Shown here: positions 43,918 through 56,402 of the stretch, piece after piece
Layout: every line of letters starts with the position of its first letter
Numbering within the stretch: the first letter of the stretch is position 1
NCBI RefSeq assembly: GCF_023898315.1
Contig: NC_064617.1
Span: 717,543,202 to 717,607,201 of the forward strand
Direction of reading: 5' to 3'
Source of the DNA: Schistocerca nitens
Taxonomy: Eukaryota; Arthropoda; Insecta; Orthoptera; Acrididae
DNA length: 64,000 nt
Translations under genes and position numbers: made by a program
The notes under the pieces: generated by a model
What the model saw: only the letters and a program-made list of their open reading frames with translations
What the model was told of the DNA's origin: nothing
Databases searched by the model: none

Positions 43918-45201
43918 TCAAAAAATGGAACTTTGTCCACAAAATTTTTCTATGCTTACTTTTTACTTACTGTGCATGGTCCCTTTGAAATACTCTCCTC
44001 CACAATTGATATACTGCTCTCAGTGCTGTTTCCACTCCCAAAATCAGTCTTTGTATGCCTCTTGTTGGATCGCATGAAGTGCCATCTGTGAATTTTCTTT
44101 TATCTCATCTGTTGTTGCAAATCTTCGTCCTTTCAATGGGGTTTTCAACTTTGGAAATAAAAAGAAGTCCACAGGGCCAGGACTGGAGAGCATGGAGGAT
44201 GAGGCAGCACAGTGAGTTTGTTTTTGTGCTAGTCAGGCACCAACAGGGATGAATGTGTGGGTTTGTGATCATGATGCAAGAGCCATGAATTGTCTCAATA
44301 CATTTTGATTTTGGGCCTTTTCCTTGTCACGTTTTCTCGCAGGCATTGCAACATGTCCCGATGGTACCATTTATTAACAGTTTGTCCCTGTGTCTCGAAT
44401 TCATGACAAACTAATCCTTCAATGTTAAAGAAAACTATCAGCATGACTTTGACATTTGACTAGACCTGACGAGCTTTTTTTGTCTTGGAGAACATTTCCT
44501 GAGTCATTGTGAAGATGGAACCTTGGTCTCAACATCATAACTGTAGACCAACGTGTCATCAGTAGGTATAATTCTCTTAAGGAAAATCTGGTTCTCATTT
44601 GCACGATCAAAAAGCTCTTCACAGATTATGAGGCAAAGGTCTTTCTGGTCTTGATTCATGAGCCATGGTATGAACTTGGTGCCAACATGATGCATGAAAT
44701 GATCCAGCTGAAATGTTACATTCTTCTGTAGTCTCTTGGACAGTCAGTCTTTGATTGGCACACAAAATTTTGTCGGCATTCTTGACTTGAGTCTTGTCGG
44801 CACATGTATAAGGATGTCCTGAATAAAGGTCATCTTTAACTTCTGTCCATCCATTTTTAAAGCTGATGAACCATTTGTAACACTGAGTACAGCTTAAGCA
44901 CTCATCACTGTAGGCTTACTGCATCATTTAGTGTGTCTCTCTAAAGTTTTTCTTGAGTTTCATGTAAAATTTGATGCAGACATGTTGTGCCTCTTACTCT
45001 GCCATCTCGAAATTGGCAAACTGTGCGACACAACGTTCTACTCAGTACAGTACTGAACAATCACTAACATGCATAAAACAGTGAAACTTCCAGCAGTTAC
45101 ACATTAAACACAGGCCTGTGTAGTGATGCCAACCACATTTAACTCCAACACATCATTGGTGTGAAATTACGAATGTTCTGGAATTTTTTGAACAGATCTT
45201 G
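43918..45201 (-). mobile_element. mariner-type transposon relic
   Basis: TA flanks lie at 43916-43917 and 45202-45203. The ends CAACATCTGTTCAAAAAAT and CAAGATCTGTTCAAAAAAT (reverse complement of the right end) are matching inverted repeats. Length is 1284 bp, typical of mariner. Confidence 0.88.
43985..45030 (-). pseudogene. mariner transposase, decayed
   Basis: The minus-strand frame 44695-44504 reads LCLIICEELFDRANENQIFL, then DDTLVYSYDVETKVPSSQ, corresponding to the first catalytic block (normally an acidic pair before the Tyr-rich strand). Downstream blocks occur in other frames with several stops, and the N-terminal HTH part near 44760-45000 is also broken. Confidence 0.75.
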
Positions 45202-45203
45202 TA

Positions 45204-46039
45204 TGCTGTGATGGTACTTTGAACAAGAAAATAATAAATTACAAACTGTTATTTGTCACTGTTCCTCATGTTTTACAAATTTGTTGTTGTCTCATCTCAC
45301 TATTTTCAATGCACGGTGTTTATTACTGTGATGAACCATTTGTAATGTGCATTTATAGGCTCATGCCTTTTTGTGAGTACTTATTGATGTTTGAATTTTA
45401 TTTTTTGCTCACTTTGTAGAAAATATATTCTGTCTTAGTCTTCACGTGATATTTATATGGTCGATTGTTATTTCTAAAGATTTCTATTGAAATCAAGTCC
45501 CTGAACTATTAAGAATGTTGTTCTTGTTTATTCTGATGTAGCTTGCAACTGATTAATAAATTATGTCATGAAGAAATGAGCTTTTTAAATGCCCTTGACC
45601 ATTTAAATCTTTTGACTTAATAGGTGTTCCGTAGCTGGGGATACCACTGAAAACTGAGTCACATTTGTACTTTGTAGGTTACTTCTTTTATAAATGATGT
45701 CCACCTCTTCCCACTTTCTCCTTGAAATAGGAATTTGATATTTGTCATCTTCGAGATTCGTATGAGTGTTCCAATCCCATATCAATTCAAGCTACTTCAC
45801 TGTTTTTACTGATTTAAGTATTTGCCTGTTAATACAAATTCTTTGTTTACTTACACCGATGAGGCCAGACATTATGACTCTTGACCTCTGTGAGTTTGAA
45901 TGCTGTATTTGTGGTGTTGTGGGCACATGATGCGATATGGAAACCATATGAATGGAGCAGAACAAATGGGGAATCGTTTCAGCATAAGTATGAGAAGCAA
46001 AAGAGAAAATCTGTCTCATAAAGGAGTTTGATAGAGAGC
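45204..46039. other. unassigned sequence in intron 2
   Basis: Two minus-strand ORFs (46061-45792 and 45785-45603) adjoin but show no recognised motif. Confidence 0.4.
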
Positions 46040-46102
46040 AATTAGGATTAAAGAAGACCACTTATTGAAAAACAGAAGCCTTTAGTTGTTGATAGACACA
46101 CA

Positions 46103-46163
46103 CAAAAGAAGAAAAACTAACTGGCTTTCAGAGTTATCCTTTAAACCCCCCCCCCCCACACCA

Positions 46164-46219
<56 letters not shown>

Positions 46220-46414
46220 CTATGCCTCTACATGGTGTCGGCTAGACTGACAGTGTCAATGGTATTTGCATTAGGTGGGCTGGTCATGGTGGGGGGGAGT
46301 AATGTTGGATGGGGTGGGTAGAGTGAGTGGAGGCAGGAGACAGGAAGAGACACACACAAAAGAAGAAAAACTAACTGGCTTTTAGAGTTATCCTTTTAAC
46401 CCCCCCGCCCCCCA

Positions 46415-46478
<64 letters not shown>

Positions 46479-46493
46479 CTATGCCTCTACATG
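46103..46493. repeat. tandem duplication carrying (AC)n tracts
   Basis: A unit of about 245 bp with GAAGAAAAACTAACTGGCTT, a C run, an (AC)n tract (46165-46217; 46416-46476) and CTCTATGCCTCTACATGG occurs twice in direct orientation. Confidence 0.85.
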
Positions 46494-46829
46494 GCTGGGG
46501 GTGGACAGCTAGTGGCTCGGTGGGAGGTTGGTTTGCCAGCTAGGAATGCCGGAGGAAGGGATGGCAGGTATAGTTGTAACAAATGGTGGAAAGGGGCACA
46601 CGCTGAAGGCGATGTGGGGCCATGAATTGGGAAGCATTGATGCGGTGGAGGAAGGGGAAACTGTTGGGTGGAGGATGTGGAGACAATGGGTTATCTGAGA
46701 TTGATGCCAGGATGATTAAGGGAGGGGAGGATGTATTTTAAGGGTAACTCTCATTTGCACAGCTCAAAGAAGTAGAGGGAAGGATCCAGATGGATCAGGT
46801 TGTGAAGCAGCGATTGAAATTGAGCATGT

Positions 46830-47969
46830 TGTGCTCAGCTGCATGTTGTGCCAGCAGGTAGTCAACTTTGTTCTTGACATCTGTTTGCCGGTGGTAGTTC
46901 ATCATAGTGCTCAGCTGGTTGAAAGCCATACCAACATAAAAGGCTGTGCAGCATTTGCAGGAGGGTTGATAAATGACAAGTCTACTTTCACATGTGGCCC
47001 GGCCTCTGTTGTGCTACGATAAATGTGTGACAGGTCTTGAGTACTTGCTGCTGCGTGGGTGGATTGGGCATAGGATATGGTCCCTGTGGCAAGGTTTTGG
47101 AAGTCGAAGTTGCGTAGGGAAGGATCTTGTGTGGGATGTGTCTCAGTTCAGGGTGATATTGGGTGATGAGAGAGACACTCCTTTATAGCTGATTCTTGGG
47201 GGTTGGTGCAAGGATTGCATGAAGATATGGCACGGGAAATCTGTTAGTGGGCTAGGTTTGGGGGATAGTGCCTGTGTATAAAAGACTTCGTGAGACCTTC
47301 AACACAGTGGGCAAGGGACTTCTCATCACTCCAGATTTGTTGTCCACTGGTGAATAGGCTGTATGGGTGGTATTTTTTTGGTGTAAAAGGAATGGCAGCT
47401 GTCAAAATGCAGATACTGTTGGAGGTTAGTGGGTTTCACGTGGACAGAGTTGTGGATGGAGCCATCTGGGAGGTAAGGGTGTGGTGAAAAGTCAGTGAAG
47501 AAAGTTGGCAAGTTGGTACCTTTGATGTGGGAAGGTTTCGGCCATTTGGTTGGAGGTGTTAGTCAATAAGAGTGGAAAGTCTTTCAGTGAGGTGGAGGTC
47601 AATGTCCAGAAAGATGGTGTGTTGGGTAGAGGAGGACCAGATGAAGCAGATGGGAGAAAAGGGTTGAGGTTTTCAAGGAGTGAGGAAGACAATAGGTCTT
47701 AGCCCTGGTGTCCAGATCATGAAGATATTATCAATTAACCTGAACCAGACTAGTGGTTGGGAGTTTTGGGAGGCTAGGAAGGTGTTCTCTAGATGGCCTG
47801 TAAACTGGTGGATGCCATGTAAGTGCCCATGGCTGTACCATTTGTAAACTTTCCCTTCAAAGAAAAAGTAATTGTGGGTCAGAATATAGTTGGTAAGGTG
47901 TATAAGTAATGAGGTGGCAGGTTTGGAGTGTGGAGGACATTGGCAGATGTAGTGTTTGATGATGGCCAT
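46830..47969 (-). pseudogene. Penelope-like RT and GIY-YIG remnants
   Basis: The minus-strand frame 47969-47673 has LTNYILTHNYFFFEGKVYK and then WFRLIDNIFMIWT, the Penelope RT catalytic strand with the second Asp changed to Asn. About 800 bp downstream, CKCCTAFYVGMAFNQLS followed by NYHRQTD resembles the Tyr-Val-Gly and Arg/His positions of the GIY-YIG endonuclease. Multiple stops and gaps intervene. Confidence 0.75.
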
Positions 47970-48417
47970 GCCAATGAAATGAGGATGTTGATATGTAGTG
48001 ACAAATAAGGATCTGGGAGGTAAGGGTGTGGGGGTGGTGGAAAGTCAGTGAAGAAAGTTGGCAAGTTGGTACCTTTGATGTGGGAAGGTTTCAGCCATTT
48101 GGTTGGAGGTGTTGGTCAATAAGAGTGGAAAGTCCTGCAGTGGGAGCACAATAGCCAGCTACAGCTGGGATTCATGATTCTTGAGTTTGTGGATTTTGGG
48201 CAGCTTATAGAATTGGGCTGTGGTGTGTGTTGTTGGGGTGAGGTCAGAAACCAGGCCATACAGTCTGCCCTTCATCAAAAATGTTGAAGGAAAGTTCTTG
48301 TAGAACATAAATACTTTAGGGTTAAAGGAGGCCACTTACCAAAAAGCAGGAGCTTTCAGTTGTAGATAAGTGGACACAAAAGAAGGAAAACATGCTAGGT
48401 TTTGGATTTAGTGTGCA

Positions 48418-48431
48418 CGCGCGCGCGCGCG

Positions 48432-48490
<59 letters not shown>
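48418..48490. repeat. (GC)n/(CA)n microsatellite between the Penelope-like copies
   Basis: CG alternation at 48418-48432, then an uninterrupted CA tract at 48434-48490. Confidence 0.95.
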
Positions 48491-48493
<3 letters not shown>

Positions 48494-48639
48494 TTTGTGT
48501 GTGCCTTTGCCCCAGCACAGTGCTGGCTAGACTGATTTTGTGGCAGGTGGCCTGGTTGTGGTGGGGGTAATGTTGGGTATGGTGGGTAAAGGAAGATGAA
48601 GTAGGAGGCAGGGAGAGGGCACACATTGAAAGCATAGAA

Positions 48640-51120
48640 CCTTGTTGGTCGTGTCAGAGACCTACTTTCCATGTCTTGATCCCTGCAACGGAAACACTTC
48701 TTTGCCACCAAATCCCTCCAACCAAAGCCAACGTAATCCTAACACTGAACCCTGCCTGTCCCAGTTTGTACCACCAACCAACCGTGACCCTCCCCACCTC
48801 CCATCCAACCACTCGTTAGTAGCTTCCAGGCATTTCTTACATCCAACTTGGCCTCACACTCCTCCTCCATGTTCCTTTCTAAGAACAGTAACATTTTGGT
48901 GGAGAAAGGACAGCCACACTCAACCTGAAAACTGATTCAGACAGAGACTCCACTACTGTTGTGATCAGTCACACTGACTACCTGACAGAAGGCATCCACC
49001 AGCTATCTGACTGCTCCACCTACAAGCTCTGCCAGAGTAACTCCATCCCAGAAGTCCAACATAGACTACAATCCTTACTGAAACCCATAGGATCTTCTCA
49101 GAACCTCACACCTGAGTCCATCCCCCCCTCCCCCAACAACACCCCGCACAGCCCACTTCTACAAGCTCCCGAAATCCGCAAACCCAACAATCCTGGACAC
49201 TCAACTGTTGCTGTCTATTGTGCTCCCACTGAAAGAATTTCCACTCTTGTTGACCAACGCCTCCAACTAATTGCCTGAAATCTAGCCTCCCACATGAAAG
49301 ATACCAACCATTTCCTTCACTGACTTTCCACCATCCCCACGCATTTACCTCCTGGATCCCTACTTGTCACTGTTGATGCCACCTCTCTGTACACCAACAT
49401 CCCTCATGCCCATGGTCTTGCTGCTATCAAACAGTATCTCTCCCAATCACCTTCAGACTCCAGACCTACCACCTCATTCCTTACACACATTACCAACTAT
49501 ATTCTGACCCACAATTACTTTTCCTATGAACAGAAGATTTAGAAACAAATATGTGGCACAGCCAATTAGAGGAAACCTTCCTAGCCTCCCAAAACTACCA
49601 ACTCCTGGTCTAGTTTAGGTTCGTTGATGATATCTTCATGATGTGGTCTCAGAGCCTAGACACCTTATCCACATGCCTCACAACCTCAACACCTTCTCCC
49701 CATCTGCTTCACATGGCCCTAGTTTACAAAACATGCCACTTCCAGGATGTTGACCTCCATCTTGCTGATGGCTCCATCCACACCACTGACCACATGTGAA
49801 ACCCACTAATGGCCAACAGCATATGCATTTTGACAGCTGCCATCCCTTCCACATCAAAAAATCCCTTCCTTACAGGCTTGCCATCTGTGGACAATGTATC
49901 CGCTATGATGAGAAATTCCTTGCCCTGTATGCTGAAGCCATCACAAAGGCCTTCACAGACAGGCAGTGCCCCCCAAATCTAGTCCACAAACAGATTTCTC
50001 ATGCTATAATTTCAAATATCCTCAGTCCTCCCACCACCTCCAAGAATCAGTTACAAAGGAGTGTCCCCCTCATCACCATGGACTGGAACAACTGAACCAT
50101 ATTCTTCACCAGGGCTTTGAGTACCTCTCATCCTGTCCCGAAATGAGGGCCATCCCATCTGAGATCATATCACCTCTCCTGAAGTGGTGTTCCTTCTCCC
50201 ACCCAACCTACACAGCATCTAGTCTATCCCTGTGCCATTCGCACTCCCAACCCCTTGCCATAGGGATCGTATCATTGTGGTAGACCAAGGTACAAGACCT
50301 TCCCAATCCACCCACCCAGTACCTGTGAAAGCAACCATGTCATACCAACTCTGCTGCAAGCACTGCACAGCCCTTTATGTTCATATGATGACCAACTAGC
50401 TGTCCATCAGGATGAATAGCCACCAGAAGCTGTTGAAAAGAACATGTGGCTGTGCACAACATGCTTAATTCAAACGGCTGCTTCACAACCCAAACCATCT
50501 GAATCCTTCCTTCCACAACCAACTTCTCCGAACTACACACATGGAAATTGTCTTTACAACACATCCTTTTCTCCCATAACTGCCCAGACCTCAATCCCTG
50601 GTAACCCATTGTCCCCACTCCTTCCACCCAACTGTTTTCTCTTCCTCTGTCCTGTCACTGCTTCCAGTTCATGCCGTCCCCACATCGCCATCCCACTGGC
50701 CTCTACAACTATACCTGCCACCCGTCCCTCATGCATCTCTAACTGGCAAATCGGCCTTCCTCCGAGTCACGAGCCACCCCAACCCTGGTCCCTCTCCCTT
50801 CCTCCCAGCTATCTCTCCCTCTACCCATACTACCCAACACTATCCCTGCTATAACCAGTCCACCAACCACAACACAGCATTTGCACTGTTGACCATGTTT
50901 TGTGTGTGTGTGTGTGTGGGGGGGGGGGGGGGGTCGGCTTGTGAAAGTATAACTCCAAAACCTAGCATGTTTTTCTTCTTTTGTGTGTGCTTATCGACAA
51001 CTGAAAGCTTATGCTTTTTGGTGAATGGTCTCCTATAATACTAAAGTCTTTACATTCTACATAAGAATTTTCCTACAACTTTTTTCACAAAGGGCAGATT
51101 GTATGGTTAGCTTCTGGAAA
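48640..51120 (+). mobile_element. Penelope-like element, plus-strand copy with tandem start
   Basis: The RT and endonuclease body (48900-50470) is followed by a C-rich 3' region, (TG)n and G run (50900-50933) and a pLTR segment (about 50940-51040). Beyond that, 51040-51120 (TTCCTACAACTTTTTTCACA, then AGGGCAGATTGTATGG) repeats what lies just inside the pLTR of the minus-strand copy (48255-48310). The structure is therefore pLTR plus the truncated start of a second tandem unit, as known for Penelope elements. Confidence 0.78.
48930..50470 (+). pseudogene. Penelope-like RT with GIY-YIG endonuclease, degenerate
   Basis: In order: TVVISHTDYLTEG (48955), KPNNPG and then APTERISTLVDQRLQLI (to 49278), then PGSLLVTVDATSLYTNIPH (49355-49410; motif A Asp present), TNYILTHNYFSYE (49490-49530), and FVDDIFMMWS (49620-49650; catalytic Asp pair present, after an in-frame TAG). 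The endonuclease remnant CCKHCTALYVHM, then SIRMNSHQKL (50350-50430), keeps the Arg and His but has His in place of the usual Gly after Tyr-Val. Stops and at least two frameshifts are present. Confidence 0.78.
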
Positions 51121-51269
51121 TTTGTGGTATGGAAATGCAAAGATTGTCATGTGCTACTGTTGCAGGCACCTATAGAAATTGGTTGAAGTATTGTGAAACT
51201 ACGAGTAGGTGATAAAGTGTGTGACATCCACACATTTTCACAGAACTAGGAAGTCAGAGGCCAGTCTGT

Positions 51270-51560
51270 AAAGCAGCATAGGTGGTGATCTGTGGCTGAT
51301 CTAACAACCACAATGACAGTGCAGGCACAAATGTTTTGGAGCACACCATTCAGTGCATGGTGTTGAACATGTTGCTCCACAGAAGCGCTACATGTGCCTA
51401 TTTTGAGCCAACAATATTATCAATTATTACTGCAATGTTCACAGGATCATTAAGACTGAATCGTGGATCAATGAGAGGATGGGTGAATCACATTTCTTGT
51501 TATACCAAGTAGATACTCATGTCCATATACTCTAATTGCATGGTGCGTGACTTAAACCTC
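51270..51560 (+). pseudogene. Tc1-like transposase fragment
   Basis: The plus-strand sequence retains the order of a Tc1 transposase around its first catalytic residue. ESHFLLYQVDTHVHIL (about 51488-51535) corresponds to the usual DESRF block. The Asp codon is replaced and several stops lie upstream. No terminal repeats were found, so it is an internal scrap. Confidence 0.55.
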
Positions 51561-52330
51561 AGATGATTCAGTGTGTTCCATTATTTTATCAGTGAGTTCT
51601 GATTTTGTTTCCCACACGCTTACCTCTTTTATGTCTTAGAGCTTCTCGTAAAACCAGCAGGTCTCCTTATCTTCGAATTGTCCTGTCACTCTTCAGCCCA
51701 TGAATACTAATAAATGCATTTTACATACCAAAATTCTCTTTCCTTAAACCTGAACATCATACCTGAAGCTCTCCCTGTGTTTCAGAAAATCCTTCCTTGG
51801 GTGTCTGCATGTAATATCTATAACTTCAATAAGTCCCTGTAGATATCCATCGTGTTCATTCTTGCTCCTGTTTTCCTTAAACATTACCTGGATCTGAGCT
51901 CTGCCAGTCTCATCAATGGCATCATAATAGGGAAGTTTGTGGGTTCAATTAGAATAAACAGAGGAAACATGAGCATAATATGTTATTGTACCTGTTTTAC
52001 AAAACACATCGAACATTTGGTTTTTAAATTTGTATTTACTTGCACTTTTCCCCTGTTGCATTTGCACGAATGGTTTGTGCTTTGTGCTTAACATAAACTT
52101 CTCCTTCTAACCTAGTCTTCTTATTATGTTGGAATTGTATTTATCATCACGCCTTTCCTCCTGTAATGGCCGTTGTCTTCTTCATTTGAGTTTGAAAGTT
52201 ACACGATCACACTAAATTATTCGTACAATTTGGTGCTGACAATGGTCATAAATTTGGTGCTCTTAAGATTTGATTGTTAATTAATTGAGGGAAATAAACC
52301 TTAGTATACTTCTGGTGTTTCAAATATTTT
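51561..52330. other. unassigned sequence
   Basis: No recognisable motif. AT-rich, with an ORF at 51852-52091 that shows nothing familiar. Confidence 0.4.
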
Positions 52331-52339
52331 GTATAAACC

Positions 52340-52930
52340 ATCCCCTTAGGGAAATGGCAACAAGAGTCAGGAAAGGGCACCAGGTGCACTCGATGTGTAT
52401 GCCTGGAGGCCTCATTCAGCATGTTGAAGAGGCTGTTCCATCAGCCATTGGGGGACAGGGTGCAACCAACTGCAAATTGTGCTACACATTGGAAAAATGA
52501 TGTCTGTTGTCTGGGCGCCATGGTCATACTTGATCATTCCAGTGAATGGCAAGAAGGTTGAGAGGAACAGCCTTGTGCACAGAGTTTCAGCGAAGCTCAT
52601 AATTTGCAGCATTGTTCCCAGAGCTAATCATGGCCGTGGTTCTGTGACAAGCTAGGCTGCGACTTCTTGGACTTGCACCATAGGGTTGAAAAATGTAGTG
52701 TCCGCCTAAATAGATCAGGTGTGCTCTACACAAGAGAGACTGCTACTCATGTAGCTGACTGTGTGGGGTGCACACAAGGGTTTGTTAGATTAGGCGACTC
52801 TCCATCTAATCCAGATAATGATAGCTGTAGGATACACAGAAGTATCATTGTAAGATCAAATGAAATGCTCCCCACAAACAGTCCTAGTGGTAAATTGCTG
52901 AAGCATTTGGAACAAAGTATCAGTGTTTGA
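52340..52930 (+). pseudogene. LINE ORF1 remnant with SGNH esterase-like end
   Basis: The frame 52667-52930 and the 36 bases before it carry CDKLGCDFLDLHHRVEKC, then RLNRSGVLYTRETATHVADC, the Asp-x-x-His-like end of an SGNH esterase as in the ORF1 at 7537-8554. Upstream frames (52285-52660) are broken by several stops. No zinc finger is visible. Confidence 0.55.
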
Positions 52931-53700
52931 AGTGCTTATGAAAAGCAGTGAATCTCACATAATACTGGGAACAAATAGCTGATTGAAACCTGAAATTGAT
53001 AGCAGTGATATTTTTTGAGAAAATTTAAGTGTATATGGAAAGGATAAGCAAGTGGGAAATGGAGGTGGTGTATTCGTCACAGTAGACAAGAAACTCAAAT
53101 CCTCTGAGATAGAATTTAAAGCTACATGTGAGGTTGTTTGGCCAAGACATAGTATCAGGGATGGGCATAAAATGATAATGGGATCCTTCTATCGCCCACC
53201 ATACTCATCTCCTGATTCAACTGAAAACTTTAGAGAAAACCTCAGTTAACTTGAACGTTGGTTCCCCAACCATATTGTAATCATCAGTGGAGACTTTAGT
53301 TATTCAACAATTAATTGGGAAAATTACAGTTTTATTAGTGGTGGATATGATAACACATCCTGTGAAACCTGACTTTCTCTGAAAACTACTAGAACTAGTA
53401 GCTAGGAACCCCACTCTTGATGGAATTATATTGGATCTGATGGCAACAAATAGACCTGACCTCTTTAAGGATGTCCACATCGAAACTGGTATCAGTGACT
53501 ATGATGTGGTTGTAACAACAATGATTACCAAAGCACAAAAGACAACTAAAACAAGCAGAGAAAGATATATGTTCAGTAAACTAGATAAAAAATCAGTAGT
53601 TTCATATCTCAATGAGAAACCTGAAACTTTCAGCACAGGTCAGGAGCATGTAGAGGAACTCTGGCTCAAGTTAAAAAGAATGGTTGACCTGCACTGGATA

Positions 53701-53704
53701 GATA
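53701..53704. repeat. GATA target-site duplication, left
   Basis: GATA here and at 58223-58226 directly flank the TG...CA ends of gypsy B. Confidence 0.88.
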
Positions 53705-54080
53705 TGTCACATTCCCAACATGCGTTAGGCTCGCAACTAACTATCGCATTCTTATTGTGGAAGAAGTACATCTTCTGTGTTTGTCATGTTTTTATTGAAG
53801 ATCACTCAGGAAAGAACACATAACATAGGCAGTGATTACACAATAACAACCAATGGAACATTACAGAAAACTTGGGTAGTACTGCAGTGAAACGTTCTGT
53901 GAAATCAATAACGGAACAATTATAACGTAGCACATCGGTTAGAAGTCATGGAACGCTTGTGCTGCAGCAAGGAGTAAGTACATGTCAGCACTCCTTGCGG
54001 CTGGCACGCGAACCTCGTTGACACTTGCATTCCATCAGCTGATCGCGGCTGCCAGCCATGCGACCACCTTAGTCACCACA
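53705..54080 (-). repeat. gypsy B 3' LTR (376 bp)
   Basis: Starts TGTCACATTCCC and ends AGTCACCACA on the plus strand. It is highly similar to 57845-58222 throughout, including CTTATTGTGGAAGAAGTACR and ACATAACATAGGCAGTGATT. Confidence 0.95.
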
Positions 54081-56331
54081 CAGCCCCCCATGGGATAGTG
54101 GAGCGCCGTTGTTGTTGGTAGCTGCCTCAGACGCTGTCCTTGAATCTGGCCGGAAAGTGCACATGGCGTCTGGATTGTGTTGTATGTTGTGTCTGCGTTG
54201 AAGGAGCTGTGGGAGGTGGAGGGAACTGTACTCATCTAAAGATTCCTCAAAGACAAAAGTAGGTTTAACTAGGTCGACCGACACTGTGTTCCTTTTTCCA
54301 TTCACCATAATGTCCATCGTTTTGTCCCGTGTTGTTATTACGCGGTGTGGTCCAGTGTAAGGTCGCTTGAGTGCTGGTTTAATGCTGTCTTTGCGTAACA
54401 TGACATGGGTACAATGCTTTAACTCTTTATGTACAAACGTATGCGGTGTCCCATGTTGTGAAGCCGGATACGGTCGCTCGTGTTAAACCTGATCCCGCAA
54501 TTGGATTATAAACTGGGACGACTGTGATAAGTCCCCTGGTGAGGCACTTGGATCAATAAGCTCACCTCGTAACTGCAGGGATTCCCCATAGATCAACTCA
54601 GCAGGGGATGCATTGAGGTCTGGCTTAGTGATGCTGCAGAGGCTGAGTAGCACTAAAGGAAGAGCCGTGGTCCACTTCGATTCATGACACACTAGGGCGG
54701 CTTTGAAGGACTGGTGCCACCGTTCAACCATGCCATTGCTGGCTGGATGAGAACTCGTTGTTACGTGATGTGATGCGCCCCAGAACTTGCTCAGCTGAGT
54801 AAACAATTCAGACTTGAACTGGCATCCTCTGTCAGTTGTTATATGTAATGGACAGCCGAAACAAGTGATCCAGTTGGACATAAATGCGGCAGCCAGCGTT
54901 TCAGCAAAAATGTCAATTGTAATAGCGTCTGTCCAGCGAGTGACTCTATCAGTGATGGTTAGCTAATAGTGTTGACCCTCTGAGGGCAGTAAAGGTCCCA
55001 CGACGTCCAAGTGGATGTGGGCGAACCTCTCGGTTGTGTCTGGGAATTTGTCTGCTGGTGTGCGAACATGACATGAAATTTTGCTGCGTTGACAATTGAT
55101 GCACACGCGAGCCCACTGCCGGCAATCTTTTTGTATCCCCGGCCACATGTAAGGACCAGATACGAGCTTCGTCGTTGTCTTTACCCCTGGATGACATAAA
55201 TCGTGGAGGTTATTAAATATTTTTTTACAACCTAGAGATGTGTTTAACATTGGTGGAAAATTGAGCAATAAAATCCAACTGATTAAACTGCCTCGGTGAG
55301 CATTTGTTGTTATCCTGGTGGAAGGCGAATGTCAAAGCTTTATGGTCCGTATAAATTGTAAATACTCTCGCCTCCAGCTGTGTTTGGAAATATTTCAAGG
55401 AAGCGTAGATGGCCAACAATTCCTGTTTGTAAGCGCTCCAATTTCCAAGAGAAAAAAGCGAGGGGTTGCCAGGCTTTGTCCACATATTGCTGCAATGCTG
55501 CGCCGATGGCAACCTGGCTAGCGTCGACCATGAGCACAAGAGGCGCATCTAGAGCAGGGTGAGCAAGAAGCATTGCCTCAGCTATGCTTTTCTTGGCGGT
55601 TTCAAAAGTGTCTATCATCGTGACCACTCCACAGGCACTTTGCCTTTTGTTTTCGGACCGGCCAGTGCAGCTGTAAGTGGTTCTTGAAGTTCTGCCGCAT
55701 GTGGCAGATGGCAGTGATAGAAATGGAGGATTCTGAGGAATCTATGTAATTCTTTGGCTGTCTCTGGGTGAGAAATATTCAGAATGGCTTTAACTTTCTC
55801 TGGCAAATGGCACGATCCTGCAGAAGATATTAGGTGACCCAAAAACGCTATCTACGGTTGTCCGAATACACTCTTAGTGACGTTCAAAACAATGCCGTAC
55901 TTGTCTAGGCGCTCAAAAACTTCAATGAGATTCTGTTCATGTTCCTCTTGCGTCGCTGAGAAGACGAGTATGTCTTCTAGGTAGGCAAAACACATGGTAA
56001 CCCTTATAATACAGAATCAATGAATCATTGCCATTTGTGCAATGTTTCTCAGGCTAAACGTCATGAATAAGCTTTCGAGCAAGCCAAAAGGCATTGTAAT
56101 GGCTGTCTTCGGGATACCTTCCTCAGCAACTGGAATTTGTGTGTATGCTTTGGCACAATCCCACACTCTAAACACCTGTTTGCCACACAATGCATGATTG
56201 TAGTCTCTTAGGAGAGGCACTGGATAGCGGTTGGGAATTGTTCTCACGTTTAAGGCTCGGTAGTCACCGCACGGCTGCCATGTGCTATTCTTTTTAGGCA
56301 CCAAATGCGAGGGTGAATACCACGCCCACAT
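54069..56331 (-). pseudogene. gypsy B RT, RNase H and integrase
   Basis: RT begins YSPSHLVPKKNSTWQPCGDY (56331-56017). Its catalytic box reads AYLEDILVF (about 55965-55990) instead of YLDD. RNase H blocks include APLVLMVDASQVAIGAAL and YTDHKALTFAFHQDN (55627-55225). Integrase: zinc-binding LHDLCHPGVKTTTKLV, then CINCQRSK; core HIHLDVVGPLLP (first Asp), ITTDRGCQF (second Asp) and HPASNGMVERWH (Glu); then a C-terminal YTGPHRVITTRDKTMDI domain (54401-54069). Frames are interrupted by stops, so the copy is inactive. Confidence 0.88.
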
Positions 56332-56402
56332 AGACGGGCAGATAATGCCCTTGGCCAGCAGAGCATCAAACTCTGCCTTAGCAATCGTGTACTGGTTGGG
56401 AG

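Larger units (their letters stand above)
46040..48430 (-). mobile_element. Penelope-like element, minus-strand copy
   Basis: Read from 48430 leftward: a pLTR-like segment (48316-48420, with CAACTGAAAGCT and CTTCTTTTGTG on the minus strand), the RT body (47969-47492), a GIY-YIG-like endonuclease remnant (about 46960-46860), a microsatellite-rich end, and a second pLTR-like segment at 46040-46135. Two (AC)n tracts with shared flanks mark a local tandem duplication at 46103-46493. Confidence 0.75.

Noticed and set aside
45603-46061. Two adjoining minus-strand ORFs as a gene
   Set aside because: No family resemblance and no splice signals linking them.
46141-48500. CRISPR-like or satellite array
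   Set aside because: The repeats are dinucleotide microsatellites and a local duplication within Penelope-like elements; there are no spacer-repeat units.
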